Below, piece after piece: positions 1-8,147 of a stretch of 49,845 nucleotides of DNA. Position numbers and translations under genes: made by a program. The DNA lies in contig JAAYJT010000099.1 in NCBI GenBank assembly GCA_012522795.1, forward strand, positions 1 to 49,845, read 5' to 3'. Origin of the DNA: Bacteroidales bacterium (GTDB taxonomy: Bacteria > Bacteroidota > Bacteroidia > Bacteroidales > JAAYJT01). The stretch's first letter is position 1. Every line of letters begins with the position of its first letter. Under the pieces are notes generated by a model, which was not told where the DNA came from, searched no databases, and saw nothing but the letters and a program-made list of their open reading frames with translations.

Positions 1-2937
1 ACCTGCTACGGTTATAGTTTGAGTTGCATCAAAACACTGAAACATTCCATTGGATATGATGATATTCTGAAGAGGAAAATTCGTTGCCACACCGGTTGTA
101 GTAATTACCTTGATTCTGGCAGTACTTGTTCCACATTCATTTTTAGCAGCTACATTAAGTGTACCGCTTGTATAAGCAGTTAAGTTTACATAGGTGCCAC
201 TGCCTGAAATACTACCTATTCCATTATAAGACCAGATATAGCTTGTAGCTCCCGTTACCGGTGAAATACTGTATGTCTTCGTAGTTCCAGCAGGAACTGA
301 TGAAGATCCACTTATTGTTCCGGGTTGTGCCGGAATAGCTTTAACACTCACAGTAAGGCTTCTTGATATTCCAGAGCCACAGGCATTATTAGCCTTTACT
401 GTAATATTCCCTGAATTTTGACCTACAGTTGTTGTAATTGAATTTGATGTTGAACTACCACTCCAACCCGATGGTAAAGTCCATGTATAGCTTGTAGCAC
501 CTGAAACCGGAGAAACACTGTAGGTTTGAGTTGAACCGGAACAAACAGAAGTAATACCGGAAATTGCCCCAGGTTGCGCTGGCGTTGTAATTACACTTAC
601 ACTCAAATTTCTCTTGATACTGCTTCCGCAATTATTGTTTGCCTGTGCCGATATAGTGCCACTATTTGCACCTACGGTAACTGTGATCGAATTTGATGTT
701 GAATTACCACTCCAACCCAATGGTAAAGTCCATGTATAACTTGTAGCACCTGAAACAGGAGATATGCTGTAAGTTTGGGTTGAGCCGGCACAAACAGATG
801 TATTGCCCGAAATGATTCCGGGCTGTGCCGGAGCAGAACTACAATAATTATATGCCAAAGTATAACTTCCTGAATAATGACTCCATCCCTTTACCCTTAA
901 ATAAGCATATCCGGTATAGTTGGCAGTCCATTCAATTTTACTTCTGTAACTTTCGCAACCATCATCGTTAAATGCTACCTGCGTGCAGGTATTATTAAAC
1001 AAGTATAATTGTGTATCATAACTTGCTGTTGCACCATCGCCGCAACCGGTTTTAAAAGTATATTTATTTCCGTTATAAGCCCAAAAACGATATATTTTAC
1101 ATCCATTCATCGAATGAGATGACGAATGGGTTTGCCATGATGTTTGAGGAGTTAATGAAAAATCATAATCCGGGCAATTCTTACAAATCTCAGTTCCTGA
1201 ACCTGTAATACTTATTGTTTTTGGACTACTCATATTATCAGCATTATGTGGAATATTAAGAGTTACAGTTTTGGGTCCTGAAGAAGTTGGGTTAAATCTG
1301 ATTATAAAACTGCCTGATGCTCCAGGAGGCAAATAAAATGATTTTTCTCCAACAATTGTAAACATGTTTGCATCGGTTCCGGTAATAGATATTGTTCCGG
1401 CCTCAAGATTAAGATAATTAGGGCGTATTCCGCTATTTGTCACCGTTATGGTCATATCAGTTAGTGAACCAACAGGTCGTGAACCAAAATCAAAATTTGA
1501 TGACGAATTTACTGACATAGCAACGCTTGCACCTCCATTATTGAGCCAATATTGAAGATTATTATTACTATATGATACATTGAAGCGACCCCACATATTA
1601 TTATACGAACTATAATCACATTCATCCCAGTTATCTGGATGACAGACTCCATAAAGCTGACCAACAACTCTGCCATCAGCATTAGCAATCACTCCACCAG
1701 AACTACCTCCGGAGGTTTGTCCCCCAAGAGTTACTGTATAATGATAGTTTGTAGTACTAAACCCAGCACAGGAATACGATGGTGATGTTTTGTTGGTATG
1801 TCTGGAATATTTCTGAAGCATACCTCCAGGATGATGGACTGAATGTAACACACCATTATTAGCTACATTAGTTATTGTCCAGCCTAAATAATAATTTCCA
1901 CCCTTTTCTTTTAAAAGAACCAATGTAAAGTCTGACTGACTATTAGTTGCAATAAGGTTGGCACCATTAATAATTATGTGATCTGGATTTGTTATACCAC
2001 TATTACAAGATGTAGACCAGTAATAAAATCTGGCTTCAAGTCCTGCCGCTGAAGCCTGAGTATCAAAACAATGATTTGCTGTAAGCAGAAATGGCTGAAA
2101 GTCTTTGGTTCTCGAATCATTTAATTGTCCACCAGAGCATATATAATATCCATAGCCTACTGGAAAAGTAAGTTGCGCTGTGGCTCGTCGTAGATTATTA
2201 GTGTAGATATATTCGTTAGCAAAAGAACAATTAGCATCCTCATAGCAAGACCTTATAAATTCTTCAGGTATGTAAATCCTATCTATATGAATGACTTTTG
2301 TTATTGAAAAATAGAAATCCTGTTCAAAACATTCTTTTGGAATAACTACCTGAAGAATAACATAATCAGCAAAAGTTGTTCTGGTATAAAAACCATACTC
2401 ATCAAGTTTGCCTGTCAACTCAAACTGATTAAAAGCAAAATCATCCTTACTGAATAAATTTACTTTAACTCCGTACGGGAAATTGCCTTCTGAGAAAAAA
2501 ATCCTGATCTCATCAGCCTTTTCTGACTTAATATAAGTTGAAAACACCAGGATTTCATCACTTATTCTCGAAAGTCTTCCTCCTGAAGTGCTTATTTCTC
2601 CATTTAATGGAATTTCTATATTCCTTAAATTGAAGACAATTGGTTGCTTTAAATCGCGAATAACCCCTATAGCCGGTGGGTTAACTTCAGATTCAATAAA
2701 AGCTCTTTCATCGTTTGATAAAATATCAAGCAAATGCATCTCATTTTTATCAAATCCTCTTTGTAATGTATGGTATTCTGGTGTTTCTCTAATAATCTCA
2801 CCAAAAGCAGAAAAGTAACGTTCACCATCAATAGAAACGAGTTCATCATTCTGGCAAAATGCAGTTTTAATGTTAAAAAACAGAGTAGAAATAACCCCTA
2901 TGAAAATCAAAATAGAATTGGAAAATCTTTTCTTCAT
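1..2937 (-). CDS. Secreted trypsin-like serine protease with tandem Ig/PKD-like repeats (partial, C-terminus off the window)
   Basis: The frame stays open from an ATG at 2937 to the window edge (979 codons, no stop), so the C-terminus is missing. A signal peptide (about residues 1-26, ending TAFCQ) predicts export. A trypsin-fold catalytic domain follows, with a readable triad: His289 in TANHC, Asp336 in QSDFTLV and Ser413 in GGSSGG. The layout resembles lysyl endopeptidase-type S1 proteases, which cleave secreted or environmental protein; substrate specificity cannot be read. After the protease come an ASPM/SPD-2/Hydin-like beta domain (around residues 460-570), a cysteine-containing PPC-like domain (around 580-695), and from about residue 700 three tandem repeats of about 83 residues starting PAQPG. 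The missing end probably carries a type IX secretion sorting domain (inference). A -7 promoter element lies at 2967-2974. Confidence 0.85.
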   Translation of the reverse strand, partial: MKKRFSNSILIFIGVISTLFFNIKTAFCQNDELVSIDGERYFSAFGEIIRETPEYHTLQRGFDKNEMHLLDILSNDERAFIESEVNPPAIGVIRDLKQPIVFNLRNIEIPLNGEISTSGGRLSRISDEILVFSTYIKSEKADEIRIFFSEGNFPYGVKVNLFSKDDFAFNQFELTGKLDEYGFYTRTTFADYVILQVVIPKECFEQDFYFSITKVIHIDRIYIPEEFIRSCYEDANCSFANEYIYTNNLRRATAQLTFPVGYGYYICSGGQLNDSRTKDFQPFLLTANHCFDTQASAAGLEARFYYWSTSCNSGITNPDHIIINGANLIATNSQSDFTLVLLKEKGGNYYLGWTITNVANNGVLHSVHHPGGMLQKYSRHTNKTSPSYSCAGFSTTNYHYTVTLGGQTSGGSSGGVIANADGRVVGQLYGVCHPDNWDECDYSSYNNMWGRFNVSYSNNNLQYWLNNGGASVAMSVNSSSNFDFGSRPVGSLTDMTITVTNSGIRPNYLNLEAGTISITGTDANMFTIVGEKSFYLPPGASGSFIIRFNPTSSGPKTVTLNIPHNADNMSSPKTISITGSGTEICKNCPDYDFSLTPQTSWQTHSSSHSMNGCKIYRFWAYNGNKYTFKTGCGDGATASYDTQLYLFNNTCTQVAFNDDGCESYRSKIEWTANYTGYAYLRVKGWSHYSGSYTLAYNYCSSAPAQPGIISGNTSVCAGSTQTYSISPVSGATSYTWTLPLGWSGNSTSNSITVTVGANSGTISAQANNNCGSSIKRNLSVSVITTPAQPGAISGITSVCSGSTQTYSVSPVSGATSYTWTLPSGWSGSSTSNSITTTVGQNSGNITVKANNACGSGISRSLTVSVKAIPAQPGTISGSSSVPAGTTKTYSISPVTGATSYIWSYNGIGSISGSGTYVNLTAYTSGTLNVAAKNECGTSTARIKVITTTGVATNFPLQNIIISNGMFQCFDATQTITVAG
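98..836 (-). repeat. Three tandem ~249-bp repeats inside the protease gene
   Basis: Each unit encodes about 83 residues and begins with PAQPG, followed by a core with TYS(I/V)SPV(S/T)GATSY and a conserved Cys-Gly near the end. The unit boundaries, read on the minus strand, lie near 836, 587 and 338. The first two units are nearly identical at protein level; the third is more diverged. The units resemble the Ig/PKD-like repeats common in large adhesive Bacteroidota surface proteins. The array may continue beyond the window. Confidence 0.85.
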
Positions 2938-2966
2938 AGTTTTTAATTTCAAATTTGTCATGCCGG

Positions 2967-2974
2967 CAAAAATA
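2967..2974 (-). promoter_or_regulatory. Bacteroidota -7 element upstream of the secreted protease
   Basis: The minus strand reads TATTTTTG, matching TAnnTTTG, 30 bases before the protease ATG. I see no TTG at the expected 17-23-base distance, so only the -7 half is supported. Confidence 0.45.
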
Positions 2975-3089
2975 GTGTTATTAAGCCTTACAGGCATATT
3001 AATATCTTAACTTTTTTTTGTTTTTAATTTAAATTTATCTTGCAAAACAAGAAAAAACATCAGGATATAGGAAAGCTCAAACTAACACA

Positions 3090-3157
3090 ATTGCAATCCT
3101 TTTGTCAAACCAAAAATGAATTTTGGATATATATACTGATAAACAGAGGATTGTAAT
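3090..3157. other. Nested inverted repeats downstream of the lipoprotein gene
   Basis: ATTGCAATCC at 3090-3099 pairs with GGATTGTAAT at 3148-3157 (one mismatch). Between them CCAAAA/TTTTGG forms a second short stem at 3110-3126. The structure lies just past the stop codon at 3179 of the minus-strand lipoprotein gene and could end that operon, but it has no clean T-tract. The remainder of 2938-3178 is AT-rich with no gene. Confidence 0.3.
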
Positions 3158-3178
3158 CCATATGAGAGAAACAGGGAA

Positions 3179-4024
3179 TTACTCCAGAATTATAAATCTT
3201 TCATCTAAAGAAGGTTTCAGAGAACGGTTAAGAAGATCATATCTGAAATATAATATCCTGTCATCACCGTTGGGAATATTCCGTTCAATATAGCGGTTCA
3301 TAAAATAGTCAAAAATATAACCGGAATAACGATTACCCGCAGCATATGCCATTGTGTAAATATCGTTAATATCAATTGAATCAATATTGTATGTATAAGC
3401 CATTCTGCCGGTAAAAGGGAAATAACGTAGTCTTCCTTCAAAATAATCATTCATATACAAATCGCTATAAACCAGCGACTTGTCAGGATTATTCTCAGTT
3501 ACTGCGGAAATTTCAAACCAGGAGCTAAGTACGATCTTATTTAAGTAAATATCGCCAACATATTCATATTCAGGATCGTACTCAGGATCGAATACACGCT
3601 CAACTGTTTCCTCCATCATCAATTGAGCCACATTTAATAGATATTTATCACCCGATGCGTTAAGAAAAACATCGGTATCCGGTTCAAGATAAACATTAAG
3701 TTTTCTTTTCCTTAACCCGTTTATTAGTTCATTCATATAGGTTTCAAGGAAAACTGAATCAGAAACATACTGTACAAATAAGCTCCGATAAAACAAAACG
3801 GAATCAATTGTAGCCTCATCCATCCAGCTTTCTCCAGCAACTTCATAAGTTTTGAGGTTATATTTATAAACAAAATTGGCAGGTATTAAAAGAACAGAAG
3901 TATTTTGCCTGATTTCAACAAACTGTTTGGCAAGTTTCCTTTCTACAGTACATCCAGACAGAAAAATAAGACCGGAGAAAGAAAAGCAAAATATTTTTAA
4001 TATAATTTTAGTTATTCCCTTCAT
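3179..4024 (-). CDS. Predicted lipoprotein of unknown function, coupled to the flavodiiron protein gene
   Basis: I do not recognise the family. The chosen ATG at 4024 gives 281 residues with a clear lipoprotein signal: a hydrophobic stretch to about residue 24, then LSGC, so the protein is probably anchored to the outer or inner membrane through the Cys. A longer frame exists (upstream start at 4072) but would place 16 hydrophilic residues before the signal peptide. The mature protein is acidic and rich in Tyr and Asp, with no repeats, membrane segments or catalytic signature that I can see. Its start lies 17 bases inside the end of the upstream flavodiiron gene, which suggests translational coupling. 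Whether it takes part in oxygen or NO detoxification is not known. Confidence 0.75.
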   Translation of the reverse strand: MKGITKIILKIFCFSFSGLIFLSGCTVERKLAKQFVEIRQNTSVLLIPANFVYKYNLKTYEVAGESWMDEATIDSVLFYRSLFVQYVSDSVFLETYMNELINGLRKRKLNVYLEPDTDVFLNASGDKYLLNVAQLMMEETVERVFDPEYDPEYEYVGDIYLNKIVLSSWFEISAVTENNPDKSLVYSDLYMNDYFEGRLRYFPFTGRMAYTYNIDSIDINDIYTMAYAAGNRYSGYIFDYFMNRYIERNIPNGDDRILYFRYDLLNRSLKPSLDERFIILE

Positions 4025-5231
4025 TCTCAATTTGTTTAAGCAATTGCTCTCCAAAATTTCTGCCGTAAGCAAACGCTTTTTCTAGTTCTTGTTGGTGAGG
4101 TGTAAATTTATTGAAAAGCGATTCTCCTATATATTTTAATTTTAGGTTTTCAATAGCAGCTGTAATGATCTTTTCTCCTTCCCCACTCCATCCATACGAG
4201 CCAAAAGCTCCAGCAAGTTTTCCCTTATCTCTTAAAGGATTGATCAATGCAAAAACCTGATATATCTGAAGTAAGATATTCTGGTTAATAACCGGGCTTC
4301 CCAATATTAAACCGTTACTTCGTTCAATCTGTGCTCCTATTTCATCAAGCGATTTCATTTCTATATCGCAAACTCTTACTTCAATATCGCCAGCAGAGCG
4401 AATTCCTTTTGCAATTTCACCAGCAAGCATACCTGTATTCTTATAAGCTGAAACATAAGCTATAAAAACACGGTTTTTCTGAGGCAGGGCGAGGTATTCG
4501 CTGGCATATTTTTCTGACAGATCAACGTATTTCTTCCAGTTACTGCGCAAAATAGGTCCGTGACCCGGACAAATAATACTAATAGGTAAAGGACGAATCT
4601 TTTCAATTGCTTTCAACATAAACTTGCTGAAAGGCTTCAGTATAACTTCAAAGTAATATTTAAAGGCATCATCCCAGTTGCCAACCAAATCATCGAACAT
4701 ACCTTCATGTGCATAATGAGCACCAAATGAATCGCAGCTAAACAAAACCTTTTCCTGTTCAAGCCATGTATACATGGAATCAGGCCAATGGAGATTAGGA
4801 GCCCCAATAAATCTGAAAGTATTCTTTCCTGTATTTAAAGTATCACCATCCTTTACAATTCTGTGTGGAAACGGCGATCCAAGAAACTCATTCAGATAAC
4901 GAACAGCATTACCAGTGCAAATGACGGTTGCATCTGGTGCAATAGCCAAAAGATTTTTAAGACTTCCTGAATGGTCAGGTTCTGTATGGTTTAGAATTAT
5001 ATATTTAATTTTTGACGGATCAACTAAACTACGGATTTTGGTTTCGTATACAGGCCAAAAATTCTCCTTAACAGTCTCTATAATAGTAACTTCCGAATCG
5101 TTTACCAGATATGAATTGTAAGTAGTTCCATATTTGGTCTCCATAACAACATCAAAAGTTACAAGATCTGGGTCAAGTGCCCCAATCCATTTCACACTAT
5201 CAGTGATGTCAAGAATCTTTGTGTTATCCAT
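4008..5231 (-). CDS. fprA: FprA-type flavodiiron protein (O2/NO reductase)
   Basis: A 407-residue A-type flavoprotein: an N-terminal metallo-beta-lactamase-like di-iron domain and a C-terminal flavodoxin-like FMN domain. The di-iron ligand motif HxExDH is intact (His82, Glu84, Asp86, His87), as are His148 (NLHWPD), Asp167 (SCDSFG) and His224 (CPGHGP). The flavodoxin part starts around residue 255 (VFIAYVSAYKNTG). Family members reduce O2 to water and/or NO to N2O in the cytoplasm of anaerobes and microaerophiles, with electrons from rubredoxin or similar donors. No rubredoxin domain is fused here and none is encoded nearby, and I cannot tell O2 from NO preference. It starts 19 bases after the topoisomerase gene. 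Confidence 0.92.
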   Translation of the reverse strand: MDNTKILDITDSVKWIGALDPDLVTFDVVMETKYGTTYNSYLVNDSEVTIIETVKENFWPVYETKIRSLVDPSKIKYIILNHTEPDHSGSLKNLLAIAPDATVICTGNAVRYLNEFLGSPFPHRIVKDGDTLNTGKNTFRFIGAPNLHWPDSMYTWLEQEKVLFSCDSFGAHYAHEGMFDDLVGNWDDAFKYYFEVILKPFSKFMLKAIEKIRPLPISIICPGHGPILRSNWKKYVDLSEKYASEYLALPQKNRVFIAYVSAYKNTGMLAGEIAKGIRSAGDIEVRVCDIEMKSLDEIGAQIERSNGLILGSPVINQNILLQIYQVFALINPLRDKGKLAGAFGSYGWSGEGEKIITAAIENLKLKYIGESLFNKFTPHQQELEKAFAYGRNFGEQLLKQIENEGNN

Positions 5232-5250
5232 TTTAAAAATATTTTGTTAA

Positions 5251-8136
5251 TTAAAAATCAAGTGTCATCTGCCGATTATCACCTTTTGGTCTGGGTGGAG
5301 TTAGCGATATATCGTCATCAATTTTCTTTTTTACTTTCTCCTGCTTAGCCCCTGTTCCTTCTTTGATCACACCTTTTCGCGCTTTCTCTTTTTTTCTTTG
5401 CTTTGGTTTTGCTTTAATATCGGGGACTTCTTCAGTATCGTCCGGTTTTATTTCATTAGCTTTTACTACAGGTTCTTCCTTGAGTTCATCCTTAATTTCT
5501 TCATTTATACCAGCATCAGCCTGCTCATGTTTTCCTGAAGCCAAAATCTCACCAGGCTCTTTATCCAGAGATTCATTGTTTTCAATTTCAGGCTTGTCCA
5601 AAGATTGTTTCGTTTCATTCTGTCCGACAGCAAAACCAAGCTTTTTTATCTTATACTTCGATATCCTTTTTCCCATTGCCCTCACACCCATAACTGCAAC
5701 AAAATCAGCTGCATTAATTATATCATCTTCTAGCGATTTTTTATTTTGTCGGGTATCATACTCTACTTTAATAAGTGGATTCGTGTCAAAACTGAAGTCT
5801 ACAATACGGGATTCTTCTTCAGGAATAAACCATATTTTTCTATCAGAAAGTTCGGGACTAAAACGTTTCAGGTAATAATCCTGTTTATTTCCATTAAAAT
5901 AAATCACGGTCAGTATTTTTCCTGGTTCATATTTTTCAATATGAGCCAGGTCTTCCTCCACATGAAGTGAAAGATCGTAGCCAGTGTGAAAATAAACTCC
6001 TGATGAAAGGATATGTAATAATTTATCATCACCTGAGAATTCGCCAAGATATTTACCCCTGTCGTCACTGTTCAAACGCCTTACAATATCGTCAAACCAA
6101 ATGGAACGTGCAGCCAGAGTTGAAACTCCTTCTTCAGATTTCAAAATTTTACTTACCGGGTGTCGGCTGATAATATTTCCTTTTGAATTACGTCCCTTTA
6201 TTGCAAGAGTACTGAAATCAAATTCATAATTTAGTTTCCTCAATTTTTTATGAGGTTTCAGGAATATCTTTACAGTCTCAGCCTCACCATTCGGATTTGC
6301 AGAAAAATACAACACTTTTGAACCTGGTTTTCCCATAGTAAGGTCATATTCTTTATCGCGCGTAATACCCATTACAGCATAACGCTTGACAAAAGCCTTA
6401 CCGTTTTTACCATCTCTGTAGATCATGTTGTATATGGTACGTTCATCGTTGCGTTTAAACACATCAATATGAACAATGCCTTTCCCAATAAAGCTCTTAT
6501 CAGTAACTCTGGTTACCAGAAAAGTTCCATCGTCTCTAAACACAATGATATCATCAATATTAGAGCAATCGCAAACGTATTCATCCTTTTTCAGCCCGGT
6601 ACCGGCAAATCCTTCTTCACGGTTTACATATAACTTTTGAGTAGCCGCAGCCACAGCTGTAGCTTCAATAACATCAAAGTTTCTTATTTCAGTCCTGCGC
6701 TCATGCCCTTTACTGTATTTTTTCAATATTTTCCTAAAATATTCAATTGCATACTCTATAAGATTATCAAGGTTTTGCTGGATTTCAGCAAGTTCATCCT
6801 GCAATTTTTTAATTTCCTTATCAGCTTTGAATGAGTTGTATTTCGAAATCCTTTTAATTCTAATTTCAGTAAGCTTAACTATATCATCAATAGTAACTTC
6901 CCTGATTAAATCGCTTATAAAAGGTTGTAAGCCATTTTTAATTGTAGTAATAACTTCCTGCCAGGTTTCACATTCTTCTATTTGCCGATAAATACGATTT
7001 TCAATAAATATTTTTTCAAGTGAAGCAAAATGCAACTGTTCAAGTAACTCATCCTTACGGATTTGCAATTCAGTACGCAGGAGTTCGAGAGTGTTTTGAG
7101 TTGAGATTTTAAGCAACTCATCAACTGGCAAAAACTGTGGCTTGCCTTCATGAATCACACATATATTTGAAGAAATAGAAACTTCACATCCGGTAAAAGC
7201 ATACAAAGCATCAATGGTCAAATCAGGAGAAATACCAGGCTGAAGATGAATTAGAATTTCAACATTCTCAGCAGTATTATCGTCAATCTTACGTATCTTT
7301 ATCTTTCCCTTATCATTGGCTGCAATTATACTGTCAATCAATGCTCCGGTAGTAGTTCCAAAAGGTATTTCAGTAATTACAAGGGTTTTCTTATCAAATT
7401 TATTTATTCTGGCACGAACCCTTACTCTACCTCCTCGAAGTCCTTTATTGTATTTTGAAAAATCAGCAAGTCCTCCTGTAGGAAAATCGGGAAGTATCTC
7501 AAATTCCTTGTTTTGAAGTATCTTTATTGAAGCCTCAATTAATTCAATGAAATTATTGGGTAAGATCTTTGATGCAAGCCCAACGGCTATTCCTTCCACA
7601 CCACTTGCCAGCAGCAATGGAAATTTAACTGGTAATACCACAGGCTCTTGATTTCTGCCATCATATGAAAGTTTCCATTTAGTGTTTTTAGAATTAAAAA
7701 CAACTTCAAGTGCAAATTTCGAAAGTCTTGCCTCAATATATCGCGGAGCAGCAGCACTATCTCCTGTCAACACATTACCCCAGTTTCCCTGAGTATCAAT
7801 AAGCAGGTCTTTTTGTCCCATCTGAACCAGAGCATCACCAATTGAAGCATCGCCATGGGGATGATACTTCATAGTATGCCCGATAATATTGGCTACCTTA
7901 TTATATCGTCCGTCTTCAAGTTCATACATTGAATGTAAAAGGCGGCGTTGCACAGGTTTCAAGCCATCAAGCAATTCAGGAACAGCACGCTCAAGTATGA
8001 CGTAGGTGGCATAATCGAGGAACCAATTCTCATACATACCCGTTAAAGGTGTAATACGATGCAACGCATGATGCTGATCCGCAAACTGATCAGGTTCATT
8101 AATATCTTCAGGTATATATGACAAGTTCTCTTCCAT
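5251..8136 (-). CDS. parC: DNA topoisomerase IV subunit A (GyrA/ParC family)
   Basis: A 961-residue type IIA topoisomerase breakage-reunion subunit. The winged-helix and tower domains occupy about residues 30-480, with the catalytic tyrosine at Tyr133 in APRYIEARL and a PHGDASIGDAL segment at 93-103. The C-terminal domain is beta-pinwheel-like and lacks a clean GyrA box (QRRGGKG), which favours ParC over GyrA. The last ~120 residues are a Lys/Glu-rich tail. The enzyme decatenates chromosomes together with ParE. ParE is often adjacent in this phylum, but the neighbours here are a BatA-like protein (11 bases upstream) and the flavodiiron gene, so the partner must be elsewhere or outside the window. 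Confidence 0.88.
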   Translation of the reverse strand: MEENLSYIPEDINEPDQFADQHHALHRITPLTGMYENWFLDYATYVILERAVPELLDGLKPVQRRLLHSMYELEDGRYNKVANIIGHTMKYHPHGDASIGDALVQMGQKDLLIDTQGNWGNVLTGDSAAAPRYIEARLSKFALEVVFNSKNTKWKLSYDGRNQEPVVLPVKFPLLLASGVEGIAVGLASKILPNNFIELIEASIKILQNKEFEILPDFPTGGLADFSKYNKGLRGGRVRVRARINKFDKKTLVITEIPFGTTTGALIDSIIAANDKGKIKIRKIDDNTAENVEILIHLQPGISPDLTIDALYAFTGCEVSISSNICVIHEGKPQFLPVDELLKISTQNTLELLRTELQIRKDELLEQLHFASLEKIFIENRIYRQIEECETWQEVITTIKNGLQPFISDLIREVTIDDIVKLTEIRIKRISKYNSFKADKEIKKLQDELAEIQQNLDNLIEYAIEYFRKILKKYSKGHERRTEIRNFDVIEATAVAAATQKLYVNREEGFAGTGLKKDEYVCDCSNIDDIIVFRDDGTFLVTRVTDKSFIGKGIVHIDVFKRNDERTIYNMIYRDGKNGKAFVKRYAVMGITRDKEYDLTMGKPGSKVLYFSANPNGEAETVKIFLKPHKKLRKLNYEFDFSTLAIKGRNSKGNIISRHPVSKILKSEEGVSTLAARSIWFDDIVRRLNSDDRGKYLGEFSGDDKLLHILSSGVYFHTGYDLSLHVEEDLAHIEKYEPGKILTVIYFNGNKQDYYLKRFSPELSDRKIWFIPEEESRIVDFSFDTNPLIKVEYDTRQNKKSLEDDIINAADFVAVMGVRAMGKRISKYKIKKLGFAVGQNETKQSLDKPEIENNESLDKEPGEILASGKHEQADAGINEEIKDELKEEPVVKANEIKPDDTEEVPDIKAKPKQRKKEKARKGVIKEGTGAKQEKVKKKIDDDISLTPPRPKGDNRQMTLDF

Positions 8137-8147
8137 TATTTAATTCA

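Noticed and set aside
5363-5875. 170-residue frame on the plus strand
   Set aside because: It is antisense to the Lys/Glu-rich tail of topoisomerase IV A; its Ser/Phe-rich composition mirrors that low-complexity tail.
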